From: an uncultured Acidobacteriota bacterium
Lineage (GTDB): Bacteria; Acidobacteriota; Vicinamibacteria; Vicinamibacterales; CAVVIG01
Reading direction: 5' to 3'
Length of the DNA: 42,555 nucleotides
Assembly: GCA_902825985.1 (NCBI GenBank)
Contig: CADEDC010000044.1
Location: 5,495-48,049, forward strand
In this document: positions 1 to 7,814 of the stretch, in pieces
Numbering within the stretch: the stretch's first letter is position 1
How the letters are laid out: each line of letters begins with the position of its first letter
Notes under the pieces: model-generated
Seen by the model: the letters and a program-made list of their open reading frames with translations, nothing else
Told to the model about the DNA's origin: nothing
Databases searched by the model: none
Program-made: the position numbers and the translations under genes

Positions 1-2721
1 CCATCCGGCGACGAGCCGCCGCCCGCCGATCGCGATCCGATTCCGGATCCACGACCGGGCGACGACGACACGGCGGCGCCGTTCCGGTTGCGCCCGGGCC
101 TCGTCAGCGAGATGCTGCGGTTCTACGATCAGTTGCGCCGCCAGTCGCAGCGGCTCGAACGATTCCAGGAGCTGATCGAACAGACGCTCGGCGGCGGGTC
201 GGGCGATCGCGGCACCGATCGGCTGCTGGCCCAGACCCGCTTCCTCAACGAGACCTTCCGTGCCTACGAGCGCCGCGCCGCGCGATCGGGCGCCTGGGAC
301 GAGCACACGCTGCGGGAGCAGCTGATGGTGATGCCGCTCGCGCCCACCCTGCGTCACGTCATCGTCACCGTCGCCGACTGGATTGCCGAACCCGACGGGC
401 TGTACATCGGCGACTTCGATCTGCTGTCCCGGATGCCGGACCTGGAACAGATCGATCTCGTCTGCACGGAGCAGCTGCTCGGGTCAGAGTTTCACGAACG
501 GTTGCACAACTGGTGGCCCGGCATCGAGGAGGCGAACGCCATCGATCTGCTGGGCACCCGGCCGCGTCGGCGCCCGGTGCTCGAGACGCCGGGCGACGGC
601 ACCGATCAGCTGTGGTTCACCGTTCGCGACCGTGAAGAAGAGCTCATGGCGGTGGCTCAGCACGTGAAAGCGGTGTGCGGCCCGCAGGCCTCGAGCGGCC
701 CCGGGACGCTCGGAACTGCCACCCCGGCGCGGCCGGACGGTGCGGATGACGACGCCGTGCCGCTGGACCGGATTGCGGTCGTGTTCAAGCGTCCGCTGCC
801 GTACCTCTATCTGGCCGGCGGCACTTTTGGGGCGGCCGGCATCTCGTACCAGGCGGCCGACGCGATGCCGCTGGCCGGCGAGCCGTTCGTCGCGACGGTC
901 GACCTCGTCATCGGGGCGGTGGAGTCTGCGTTCAGCCGCGACGCGTTGCTCGCTTTGCTGCGCTCGCCGCACTGGCAGGCGGCGCGGCCTGAACCGTCGC
1001 CAGATGCAGTGCGCGCCCTCGATGTCGCCCTGCGCGAGCGCGGCTACATCGGCGAGATCGCGCGCCTCGAGGAGCTGGCCGGCCAGTGGAGTGATGCCGC
1101 GGCGAAGCCGGCGCTGGATGCCGCACTGTCCGTCGCCCGCGCGCTGGCGCCACTCGGCGAGCCGGCGCCGGCCGCGACACAGCTGCGCCGGGTGATGGCG
1201 GTGGTTCAGGACCGTCTGCGGCCGCTGGCCGACGGCGATCCGTTCGCCGCGCGCGAGGCGCGGGCGCGGGAGGCCGTCCTCGCCCTGCTCGCCGGCCTCG
1301 CCGACGCACACCAAGCCCATCACAATCCGACATCGACGATTCAGGAGGTCGGTGGCAGCATCCGTCGCTGGCTCGAGGAACAGACGTTCGCCGCCCAGGC
1401 ACCGGGCGCCGGCGTGCAGCTGCTCGACGACCGTGCCGCCCGTTACGGCAGCTTCGACGACCTGACAATCGTCGGCCTCGTCGACACCGACTGGCCGGAA
1501 CGCCAGGCGCGCAACATCTTCTACCCGTCAGGCCTGCTGAAGGCGCTCGGCTGGCCGTCGGAACACACGCGGCGGCGTGCCGCCGACGCCCGCTTCGTCG
1601 ACCTGCTGTCGTCGGCGACCCGCCGCGTCGCGGTCTCGACGATCACGCTCGACGATGAGGCGATCGTCATGCGGTCGATGCAGCTCGACGAGATCCCCCG
1701 CGCCGGCCTGTCCACGGCCCCGACGATCGCCCTACCGGCGCGGATCACGAGCGACGATGCGCTGTCGCTGGAGCCGGTGAGCCTGGCGCCGCTCGCGCCG
1801 CCGGCCCGTGACTGGGCCCAGCTCCGCATCCGCCGGCCGGCACGGACGGAGCCGCGCTATCACGGCGCCGCCGGCGCCCGCCCGCCGCGGCCCTGGTCGG
1901 TCAGTGCACTCGAGTCGTACCTGGCGTGCCCATTCAAGTTCTTCGCGCAGCACGTGCTGCGTCTCGACGAAGAAGCCGACGACAGCGACGTCATGAATCC
2001 CCGGCAGCAGGGACAGTTCGTGCATCAGGTGTTCGAGGTGTTCTTCTCGACGTGGCACGCGTCCGGCCAGGGTGCCATCACGCCAGACAACCTCGACGCG
2101 GCTCGCGAGGTCTTCACCGCGGTCGTGGAAGGGCAGCTCGGCGCGCTGCCCGAGGCGGAGGCCGGACTCGAGCGGACGCGGCTGCTCGGATCGTCCGCGG
2201 CAGCCGGCCTCGGGGAAGCGGTGATGCGCATGGAAGCCGAGCGTCCGGTCCGGGTGGTCGAACGGCTGCTCGAGCATCGGCTCGACGGCGACGTGGCGAT
2301 CGAGACGCCCGACGGTGCGCGGGTGGTCGCGCTGCGTGGCAAGGCGGATCGCATCGACCTGCTCGAGGACGGCACGTTCCGCCTCGTCGACTACAAGCTT
2401 GGCTGGCCGCCGCAGCGCGCCCGCGCCTTGCAGCTGCCGCTGTATGCGATCGCGGCGCAGCAGCGGCTGCGCGAGCGGCAGGGCAGGACGTGGCAGCTCG
2501 GGGAGGCGGCCTACCTGGCGTTCAAGGGACCGAAGCGCGTCGTTCCGCTGTTCGGCCAGCCGAGCGAGCGTGACAAGGTGCTCGGCGACGCGCAGCAGCG
2601 CGTCGCGGCGACGCTCGACGCCATCGAACGGGGCGAGTTCCCGCCGCGTCCGGAGGACGTGTTCCTGTGTGAGAACTGCAGCTTCGCGTCGGTCTGCCGC
2701 AAGGACTACGTGGATGACTAA
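1..2721 (+). CDS. addB: AddB-like PD-(D/E)XK nuclease subunit, 5' partial
   Basis: The reading frame is open from the first base of the window, so the N-terminal part lies off the left edge; 906 residues are visible. The C-terminal third carries a RecB-type nuclease: a lysine of the D-x-K catalytic signature sits in VDYKLG (visible residue about 799). A cysteine in YLACPFKFF (about 643) pairs with a terminal C-x2-C-x5-C group (about 890-899), the arrangement that holds the 4Fe-4S cluster in AddB nucleases. The upstream part resembles the degenerate helicase half of AddB. Known role: partner of AddA in resecting double-strand breaks for RecA loading. Its TAA overlaps the start of the helicase gene by 8 bp, so the two are translationally coupled. 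A related single-chain nuclease/helicase name is possible, but the gene pair argues for AddAB. Confidence 0.85.
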   Translation, partial: PSGDEPPPADRDPIPDPRPGDDDTAAPFRLRPGLVSEMLRFYDQLRRQSQRLERFQELIEQTLGGGSGDRGTDRLLAQTRFLNETFRAYERRAARSGAWDEHTLREQLMVMPLAPTLRHVIVTVADWIAEPDGLYIGDFDLLSRMPDLEQIDLVCTEQLLGSEFHERLHNWWPGIEEANAIDLLGTRPRRRPVLETPGDGTDQLWFTVRDREEELMAVAQHVKAVCGPQASSGPGTLGTATPARPDGADDDAVPLDRIAVVFKRPLPYLYLAGGTFGAAGISYQAADAMPLAGEPFVATVDLVIGAVESAFSRDALLALLRSPHWQAARPEPSPDAVRALDVALRERGYIGEIARLEELAGQWSDAAAKPALDAALSVARALAPLGEPAPAATQLRRVMAVVQDRLRPLADGDPFAAREARAREAVLALLAGLADAHQAHHNPTSTIQEVGGSIRRWLEEQTFAAQAPGAGVQLLDDRAARYGSFDDLTIVGLVDTDWPERQARNIFYPSGLLKALGWPSEHTRRRAADARFVDLLSSATRRVAVSTITLDDEAIVMRSMQLDEIPRAGLSTAPTIALPARITSDDALSLEPVSLAPLAPPARDWAQLRIRRPARTEPRYHGAAGARPPRPWSVSALESYLACPFKFFAQHVLRLDEEADDSDVMNPRQQGQFVHQVFEVFFSTWHASGQGAITPDNLDAAREVFTAVVEGQLGALPEAEAGLERTRLLGSSAAAGLGEAVMRMEAERPVRVVERLLEHRLDGDVAIETPDGARVVALRGKADRIDLLEDGTFRLVDYKLGWPPQRARALQLPLYAIAAQQRLRERQGRTWQLGEAAYLAFKGPKRVVPLFGQPSERDKVLGDAQQRVAATLDAIERGEFPPRPEDVFLCENCSFASVCRKDYVDD

Positions 2722-5707
2722 GCCAGCGCCCGGCGCGGCTGGCCGGCAGCCGGGCCGGCTTCCGTTCGATGCGCCTGTCGAAACGGCGGCCGGCCACGTC
2801 GCCGCATCGCCAGCGTCGGACGCGGCGGCCGCCGTGGTGCCACCGGCGCCGCCCGCGAGTCGGCAGCCGCCGGTCGATCAGGCGGCCCGCGATCACGCGG
2901 TGGATCCCGGCCGCAACGTCGTGCTCGAAGCCTCGGCCGGCACCGGCAAGACGCGGGTCCTCGTGGAACGCTACGTGAATCTGTTGCACGCCGGCGTCGA
3001 TCCCGATCACATCCTGGCGGTCACCTTCACGCGGAAGGCGGCGGCCGAGATGCGCGAGCGGATCATCGAGCGTCTGCGCGACGCGAGCCGCCGGTCGGCC
3101 GCCGATCTCATCCGCTGGCGTGACCTCAAGGACCGCCTCGGCGACATCGCGATCTCGACGATCGATGCATTCTGCCTGTCGCTGCTGCGCGAGTTCCCGC
3201 TCGAAGCGGACGTCGATCCGGCGTTCGAACTCGCCGACGACACCGAGGTGCCGCGCATCGTCCGTGAATCGCTCGATCGGACGTTCCGCATCTGCCGCGG
3301 CGTGGCCAGGGAGGACGACGACGTGGCGCTGGTGTTCGCCCAGCTGGGTGAACGCCGGTTGCGGGTCGGCATCGCCGCGCTGCTCGACCGCCGGCTCGTC
3401 GCGCCGCAGGCGCTGCGCCGCTATCTCGCGCACGGTCCGCGCGGCCTGACGGCGGCGCGCGCCTGCCGTCAGGCGGCGGAGCGGCTGCGCGAGCAGTTGC
3501 GCGCCGTCGAGGGCGGGCTCGACGCCTTCCTGCGTGATGGACCGACCCGGCATCCGCATTTCGCGATGCTGGCGGCCGACGTCCGACGGCTGGCGGCGTC
3601 GGCTGACGCCCTGGCGCTCGATACGCGCGCCGGTCAGGCGGCGTTTCGCGTCCTCGTGGATCGCCTGCGCAGCTACTTCCTGACGGCCGACGGGCGGCCG
3701 CGCGACCGGGTGTTTCGCGGCGTCGAGTATCGCGCGACGCACTGCGACGGCGACGCGGCGTGGAAACGCCACCGGCAGGCGGCGTCCGACATCGCCCCGG
3801 CCATCGGCGAGGCGCTCCGGGCGTTTCGCCGCGACCTCAACGTCATCCAGGCGCGCGGCGTCTGGCGCATCTTCGCCGTCGCCCTGCGGCAGTATCAGCG
3901 CAGTCTCGAGTCGCGCGCGCTGCTCGATTTCTCGGGCGTGCTCGAGCGCGCCGTGCAGCTCCTGAAGGGGATGGACGAGTTCGCGCAGAGCCGTTTCCGG
4001 CTGGAGGCGCGCTACCGGCACGTGCTGGTCGACGAGTTCCAGGATACCAGCCGGGCGCAATGGGAGCTCGTCGCGCAGCTGGTGCGCAACTGGGGCGAGG
4101 GGCTCGGCGCGTCAGCCGACGCCATCGCGCCCTCGATCTTCATCGTCGGCGATCGCAAGCAGTCGATCTACGGGTTCCGCGACGCGGACGTCGGCGTGCT
4201 CGACGAAGCGGTGACCTTCGTCCGCGCCCTGAGGCCGGACGGCGACCCGAGCCGCGCCATCTCGGTCAGCTTCCGGTCGGCACCGCCGCTCCTGGCGTTC
4301 GTCAACGACCTGTTCGGCGCGGTGGCGGGAGCCGGCGTCCCACGGCGTGACGCGTTCCTGTACCGCGCGAGCGATCGATTTCCGCTGGCCGAGGGCAGCC
4401 CGGCGAGCACCGCGCCCGTCGTCGCCGGCGGTGTGGCCGCGCCGCCGCCGGCCGGACCGGCGGCGACCGCGTTCGCGTCGGCGGCCATCGGACTGATTGC
4501 CGGCGCGAGCCTCGGTGATGCCGCCGGGCGGGTCGGCGACGAAGTGGTGCGGGCACTGACCGGTCTGACGGTTCGCGACCGCGCGCTCGGGACGCGCCGC
4601 CCGGCTCGTCCGGCTGATGTCGCCGTGCTCTTCCGCTCGCGCGACTCGCATCGCGAGTTCGAACGGGCGCTCGAGTCACGCGGTGTGCCGACGTACGTCT
4701 ACAAGGGGCTCGGCTTCTTCGAGGCCGACGAGGTGCAGGACACGCTGGCGCTGCTGCGCTATCTCGCCGATCCGGGGTCGGACCTGCGCGCCGCGGCGTT
4801 GCTCCGATCGCGGATCGTCCGGCTCTCGGATCCCGGCGTCGAGGCCCTCGCGCCGCGTCTCGCAGCCGCCGTCGGCGGCGCCGTGCCCGACGGGCTCGTT
4901 GCCGGGCTCGACCAGGACGATCGCAACATGCTGCTCCGGCTGCGCGCCGCCGTGCCGACGTGGCTGTCGTGGGTCGATCGTCTGCCGCCGTGGGAACTGC
5001 TCGGCCGCATCCTGCAGGAGACGGCGTATGCGATCGAACTCCGCGGGCCGGCGCGGCGTCAGGCGCGCGAGAACCTCAAGAAGCTCGGGTCGATGGTGCG
5101 GCGGTTCCAGAACCGCGGCTACGCAACCCTGACGCGCGTGGCAGACCATCTCGAACAGCTCGCCGTCGGCGACGAATCCAACGCGGCCATCGACGCACAG
5201 GACGCCGTGAGCCTGATGACCGTGCACGCCTCGAAGGGGCTGGAGTTCCCGATCGTCTTCGTCGTCAACGTCGGCCGCGGCACCGGCGGCGTGCGGGCGC
5301 CGATCCGGGTGGCGGCCAACGTCGGTGGCGAGGCGGCCATTGCGATTGCCGATTACCAGTCGGAGGCCGACGAGGATGCCCAGGCTCGCGATCGCGAAGA
5401 GACGAAGCGTCTGCTGTATGTCGCCATGACGCGGGCCCGCGACCGCCTCTACCTGTCGGGCTCGTTGAAGGACGGCGTGTGCCGGATGGGCCGCGGCAGC
5501 CTTGGCGACGTGATGCCGGCGTCGCTCCGCGACCTGTTCAGTGCGGCCCTCGGCGGCGACGACGATCAATGGCTGTCGTGGGCCGGGCCGGAAGGCCAGG
5601 TGCACCAGCTGTTGGTGCCACCACGGGCCGTCGAACCCCGCCAGCTGGCCGCGAGCCGCGCGGCGGCGACCGTCACGGACGACTTCGAGCCGCGGGTGGC
5701 GGGTTGA
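2714..5707 (+). CDS. addA: AddA-like UvrD/RecB helicase lacking a C-terminal nuclease domain
   Basis: This is a superfamily 1A helicase of 997 residues. Visible motifs: Walker A ASAGTGKT (K about 79), motif Ia TFTRKAAAEM, DEFQDT (about 440), GDRKQSIYGFR (about 480), SVSFRS, TVHASKGLEFP (about 836) and YVAMTRARDR (about 902). The ATG at 2714 is chosen because it overlaps the nuclease gene stop by 8 bp; the open frame further upstream is antisense-like composition within addB. Classical AddA (about 1230 residues in Bacillus) continues after motif VI into a PD-(D/E)XK nuclease. Here only about 95 residues follow and no nuclease motif is seen, nor any in other frames downstream. The complex therefore probably cuts DNA only with the AddB nuclease. 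Confidence 0.88.
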   Translation: MTKPAPGAAGRQPGRLPFDAPVETAAGHVAASPASDAAAAVVPPAPPASRQPPVDQAARDHAVDPGRNVVLEASAGTGKTRVLVERYVNLLHAGVDPDHILAVTFTRKAAAEMRERIIERLRDASRRSAADLIRWRDLKDRLGDIAISTIDAFCLSLLREFPLEADVDPAFELADDTEVPRIVRESLDRTFRICRGVAREDDDVALVFAQLGERRLRVGIAALLDRRLVAPQALRRYLAHGPRGLTAARACRQAAERLREQLRAVEGGLDAFLRDGPTRHPHFAMLAADVRRLAASADALALDTRAGQAAFRVLVDRLRSYFLTADGRPRDRVFRGVEYRATHCDGDAAWKRHRQAASDIAPAIGEALRAFRRDLNVIQARGVWRIFAVALRQYQRSLESRALLDFSGVLERAVQLLKGMDEFAQSRFRLEARYRHVLVDEFQDTSRAQWELVAQLVRNWGEGLGASADAIAPSIFIVGDRKQSIYGFRDADVGVLDEAVTFVRALRPDGDPSRAISVSFRSAPPLLAFVNDLFGAVAGAGVPRRDAFLYRASDRFPLAEGSPASTAPVVAGGVAAPPPAGPAATAFASAAIGLIAGASLGDAAGRVGDEVVRALTGLTVRDRALGTRRPARPADVAVLFRSRDSHREFERALESRGVPTYVYKGLGFFEADEVQDTLALLRYLADPGSDLRAAALLRSRIVRLSDPGVEALAPRLAAAVGGAVPDGLVAGLDQDDRNMLLRLRAAVPTWLSWVDRLPPWELLGRILQETAYAIELRGPARRQARENLKKLGSMVRRFQNRGYATLTRVADHLEQLAVGDESNAAIDAQDAVSLMTVHASKGLEFPIVFVVNVGRGTGGVRAPIRVAANVGGEAAIAIADYQSEADEDAQARDREETKRLLYVAMTRARDRLYLSGSLKDGVCRMGRGSLGDVMPASLRDLFSAALGGDDDQWLSWAGPEGQVHQLLVPPRAVEPRQLAASRAAATVTDDFEPRVAG

Positions 5708-5891
5708 GCCGGGCCGCCCACTGCCGTGCAATGGCCTCGACCTCGTCGCGCGAAGCAGCGACCAGGACGATGCCACGGTCGGGCTTTGTCTCTGCGCCAC
5801 GCGTCAGCCATGCCACCCAGTGCCGCCCGCGCGCTTCCGTGTGGATCTGACAGGTGTCGAGGCTCTCCACGAGCGCACACGTTAGCAGCAT
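5673..5891 (-). CDS. small hypothetical protein (72 aa)
   Basis: A 72-residue frame on the minus strand, convergent with and overlapping the last 35 bp of the helicase gene. The sequence (for example GRHWVAWLTRG, RGIVLVAASRDEVEAIARQW) has a sensible alternation of beta-strand and amphipathic helix, unlike the Arg/Ser-rich shadow frames nearby. The ATG at 5891 is preferred; an upstream ATG at 5957 would add 22 residues. No family is recognised. It is called on composition alone, so it could still be a chance frame. Confidence 0.5.
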   Translation of the reverse strand: MLLTCALVESLDTCQIHTEARGRHWVAWLTRGAETKPDRGIVLVAASRDEVEAIARQWAARLNPPPAARSRP

Positions 5892-5961
5892 TCCGGGACG
5901 CACCCACGGAAGACCCCGAAAATACGGCCGTTTTTGATTGCGCCCGGCCGCCGCCATTACA

Positions 5962-5967
5962 TAGAAT
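5962..5967 (+). promoter_or_regulatory. -10 element for the zinc-ribbon gene
   Basis: TAGAAT (5 of 6 matches to TATAAT) lies 49 bp before the GTG start at 6017. A possible -35 (TTGATT, 5934-5939) is at 22 bp, too far for a standard promoter, so only the -10 is suggested. Confidence 0.3.
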
Positions 5968-6016
5968 CAGGGCGTAACGGAGCAGCCCCCGACGTTCTGG
6001 GGCAAGGGAGTCGTAC

Positions 6017-6238
6017 GTGACGTTGACCTGTCCTAACTGCGGCAATGACCGGAACTTTCAGGTCAAGACGCTTCAGATGCATGTGGTGCATCTCGAAGAC
6101 GGCCGCGTCGAAGTGTCGGAAGAAAGTCGACCGGCCGTACTCGAAGTCTTGTGTGACGAGTGCGAGTCGGCGCTGAAGTTCGAGGAGTTCGAGGATACCC
6201 TCCGCAAGGAAGTCCTGCTCACGATTGGCGCACGCTGA
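6017..6238 (+). CDS. small zinc-ribbon protein (73 aa)
   Basis: A 73-residue protein with two paired-cysteine knuckles, CPNC near residue 5 and CDEC near residue 46, separated by about 38 residues: a typical single zinc ribbon. The C-terminal part is acidic and helical. The GTG start at 6017 is preceded by AGGGAG (6005-6010) at 6 nt, a good ribosome binding site. Function unknown; such proteins often bind nucleic acid or act as assembly factors. It is convergent with another tiny zinc-ribbon gene, with a GC hairpin between them. Confidence 0.75.
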   Translation: MTLTCPNCGNDRNFQVKTLQMHVVHLEDGRVEVSEESRPAVLEVLCDECESALKFEEFEDTLRKEVLLTIGAR

Positions 6239-6259
6239 CGCGCGCGGCGGTCGCGCGCG
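6239..6259. terminator. hairpin between convergent zinc-ribbon genes
   Basis: An 8-bp CGCGCGCG/CGCGCGCG stem with a 5-nt loop (GCGGT) occupies almost the whole gap between the two stop codons. There is no clean T-tract on either side, so it is a likely bidirectional pause or termination hairpin rather than a textbook terminator. The alternating CG arms could also form other structures. Confidence 0.5.
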
Positions 6260-6436
6260 CTACGTTCTCTCCTCGTCGGCCTCTTCGAAGTAGTCGCAAT
6301 CAGGACACACCCACTCGGTCGATTGCGTCGTGGTGGATCGCGGATTCCCCGGGACGCGGGTCTCGACTTGTGTGTGCTTCAGCTGCATGGAGCCGCCGCA
6401 CATCGGGCACTCGCGCGGGCCGTGTTCCTGACGCAT
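6260..6436 (-). CDS. small zinc-ribbon protein (58 aa)
   Basis: A 58-residue minus-strand gene starting ATG at 6436 and ending TAG at 6260. It has CPMC (residues 10-13) and CPDC (44-47), a classic two-knuckle zinc ribbon, followed by an acidic tail DYFEEADEE. The central stretch carries many Thr/Ser/Gln residues (about 33-40). It resembles the small YgiT-like or DUF-type zinc ribbons in general layout, but I do not assign a family. A promoter-like TTGTCA-17-TACGGT lies directly upstream (6473-6445), placing the transcript start almost at the ATG. Confidence 0.7.
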   Translation of the reverse strand: MRQEHGPRECPMCGGSMQLKHTQVETRVPGNPRSTTTQSTEWVCPDCDYFEEADEERT

Positions 6437-6444
6437 CTATCGCC

Positions 6445-6495
6445 ACCGTAACACTGTGCCGATTCCTTGACAAGGAGCAGCACGGCTCCTATCGT
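6445..6495. promoter_or_regulatory. divergent promoter pair with shared palindromic -35 and spacer dyad
   Basis: Plus strand: TTGACA (6467-6472), 17-bp spacer, TATCGT (6490-6495). Minus strand: TTGTCA (6473-6468), 17-bp spacer, TACGGT (6450-6445). The two -35 boxes overlap inside the palindrome CCTTGACAAGG (6465-6475). An inverted repeat AGGAGC-N6-GCTCCT (6473-6490) fills the plus-strand spacer, a plausible repressor or activator site. The -10 hexamers are only moderate matches. Confidence 0.5.
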
Positions 6496-6508
6496 AGCGG
6501 GACCAGTT

Positions 6509-6973
6509 GTGAGTCGCGAACGCTTCCGATTCCTGTCGCACGCCGAACGTGATCCGCTGAGCGCGCCGCTGGCGCCACGCGACTGCTTCGCCGACGAGAT
6601 CGCGATCGATTTTCCCTCGATTGCACCGCTCGTCCCGCACGTGCGCGACCGGTTCCTCGGCCTACACGCCGAGGCCGACACGCTGCTGACCGAAGTCTCG
6701 GTGTCCCGGGGCGAGGCGTCACGCGGCACCGTCGTCCCGGTCGAGGTGCCGCTGCGCAGCATGTGCCAGCGCTGCGGCGGACGCGGCGAAACCTGGGCCG
6801 AACCGTGCGCCGCCTGCCGCGGCACCGGTGATTCGCTCGTCCACCACCCGGTCCGCGTCTCGGTGCCGGCCGGCGTCGTCCACGGCGCCCGCCTCCGCTT
6901 CCGCGTCAACTCGCCGAGTGCGGCGCCGCTGCGCGTCGAGGTCCGCGTCGCCGTCCGCACGTCGGCGGCGTGA
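6509..6973 (+). CDS. DnaJ-type zinc-finger protein without J-domain
   Basis: A 154-residue protein. Around residues 85-110 it has CQRCGGRGE and CAACRGTGD, two CxxCxGxG repeats like half of the DnaJ cysteine-rich domain (DnaJ has four). A strand-rich region with SVPAGVVHGARLRFR follows, matching the start of DnaJ C-terminal domain I. No HPD-bearing J-domain is present. The N-terminal 80 residues are not recognised. The GTG at 6509 is chosen because the upstream TTG start in this frame (6467) is itself the promoter -35. It may be a substrate-binding fragment acting in protein folding or a structural zinc protein. Confidence 0.7.
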   Translation: MSRERFRFLSHAERDPLSAPLAPRDCFADEIAIDFPSIAPLVPHVRDRFLGLHAEADTLLTEVSVSRGEASRGTVVPVEVPLRSMCQRCGGRGETWAEPCAACRGTGDSLVHHPVRVSVPAGVVHGARLRFRVNSPSAAPLRVEVRVAVRTSAA

Positions 6974-6986
6974 GCCGGTCACGGTC

Positions 6987-7364
6987 GTGGCCTTTCACGT
7001 CGATCTTGCCGGCGTCCTGTTCATCGTCTGGGGCGCCCTCATCACCTTGATCGGCCTGTCGACACTGGCGCTCGGCGTCGCCGCCACGTCGCTGGCCGCG
7101 TCGCCCGCCGCCGAAGGGCAGTGGGCGGCCGGCGTCATCGCAGCCGCGTTCACCTCGCTTGCCGTCATCGCGATCCTGTGGGGCGTTGCGCACATCGCTG
7201 TCGGCGTGCCGCTGCGTCGCCACCGCCACTGGTCGCGTCTCGCGGCCCTGATGCTGAGCGCGGTCGATCTGCTGTTGCTCCCCTACGGCACCGCGCTCGG
7301 CTGCTACGCGATGTGGGTCCTGCTCCATCATGGCGGGCGGCGGCTGTTTCACACCGTCTCCTGA
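6987..7364 (+). CDS. small integral membrane protein (125 aa)
   Basis: A 125-residue protein with about four hydrophobic segments: residues 7-30, 43-65, 77-95 and 97-115. A basic loop with RRHRHW follows the second segment. The start is taken as GTG 6987, 13 bp after the preceding stop, because the hydrophobic N-terminus begins there. No family recognised; a general small multi-pass membrane protein. Convergent with the next gene at 13 bp. Confidence 0.6.
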   Translation: MAFHVDLAGVLFIVWGALITLIGLSTLALGVAATSLAASPAAEGQWAAGVIAAAFTSLAVIAILWGVAHIAVGVPLRRHRHWSRLAALMLSAVDLLLLPYGTALGCYAMWVLLHHGGRRLFHTVS

Positions 7365-7377
7365 CGCCACCGTCCGA

Positions 7378-7743
7378 TCAGGTCTGTCGTCGACTGAGCC
7401 GTGAGGCCAGCGCGCCGACGAACGGCACGGTGACCCGCGAGCCGGCGAGGGCGGCGACCAGTGCCGTCAGCTGCACGGCGAGCCCGGCCGCCCAGACGAG
7501 CCACGTGACGATGCCGAGCGCAATGCCGGCGGGCAGACCGGTCAACGCCGTCAGGCCGGTCATCGCCGTCAGGGCGCCGACGGTCGTCACCACCATGGCT
7601 GAGAAGAGCAGACCCTGCCACGCATGCCACGACACCTCGCCGTCGCCGCGTCCACCGCGCGACAGGACGAGCGGAATCACGGCCAGCGGCCCCAGGTAGG
7701 CGAGGATCACCAGGGGGAACCGTCGGGCTGGCGCGAGCGTCAT
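7378..7743 (-). CDS. DUF4870-like membrane protein (121 aa)
   Basis: A 121-residue minus-strand membrane protein with three or four hydrophobic segments (about residues 10-28, 44-65, 70-100). The pattern of a first helix with ILAYLGPLAVIPLVL, then a charged loop leading to VSWHAWQGLLFS, matches the DUF4870 (Tic20-like) family, where the H-A-x-Q-x-L-L motif is typical. Known members are small membrane proteins of unknown function. Divergent from mrp. Confidence 0.65.
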   Translation of the reverse strand: MTLAPARRFPLVILAYLGPLAVIPLVLSRGGRGDGEVSWHAWQGLLFSAMVVTTVGALTAMTGLTALTGLPAGIALGIVTWLVWAAGLAVQLTALVAALAGSRVTVPFVGALASRLSRRQT

Positions 7744-7778
7744 AGCTGTATTCTCCCGGATCCGGTGAGCCGGTCTCC

Positions 7779-7808
7779 TTGTTATTCCCGCGGCAATGCC
7801 GATATTCT
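7779..7808 (+). promoter_or_regulatory. candidate promoter of the mrp-M16 operon
   Basis: TTGTTA (7779-7784), an 18-bp spacer and TATTCT (7803-7808) end only 6 bp before the ATG at 7815. If correct, the mRNA would be essentially leaderless; no Shine-Dalgarno sequence is visible. Confidence 0.4.
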
Positions 7809-7814
7809 TGATTC

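Noticed and set aside
5708-6016. A split-off AddA nuclease domain after a frameshift
   Set aside because: The 309-bp space is too short for a nuclease of about 250 residues, and no D-x-K or related motif occurs in any frame.
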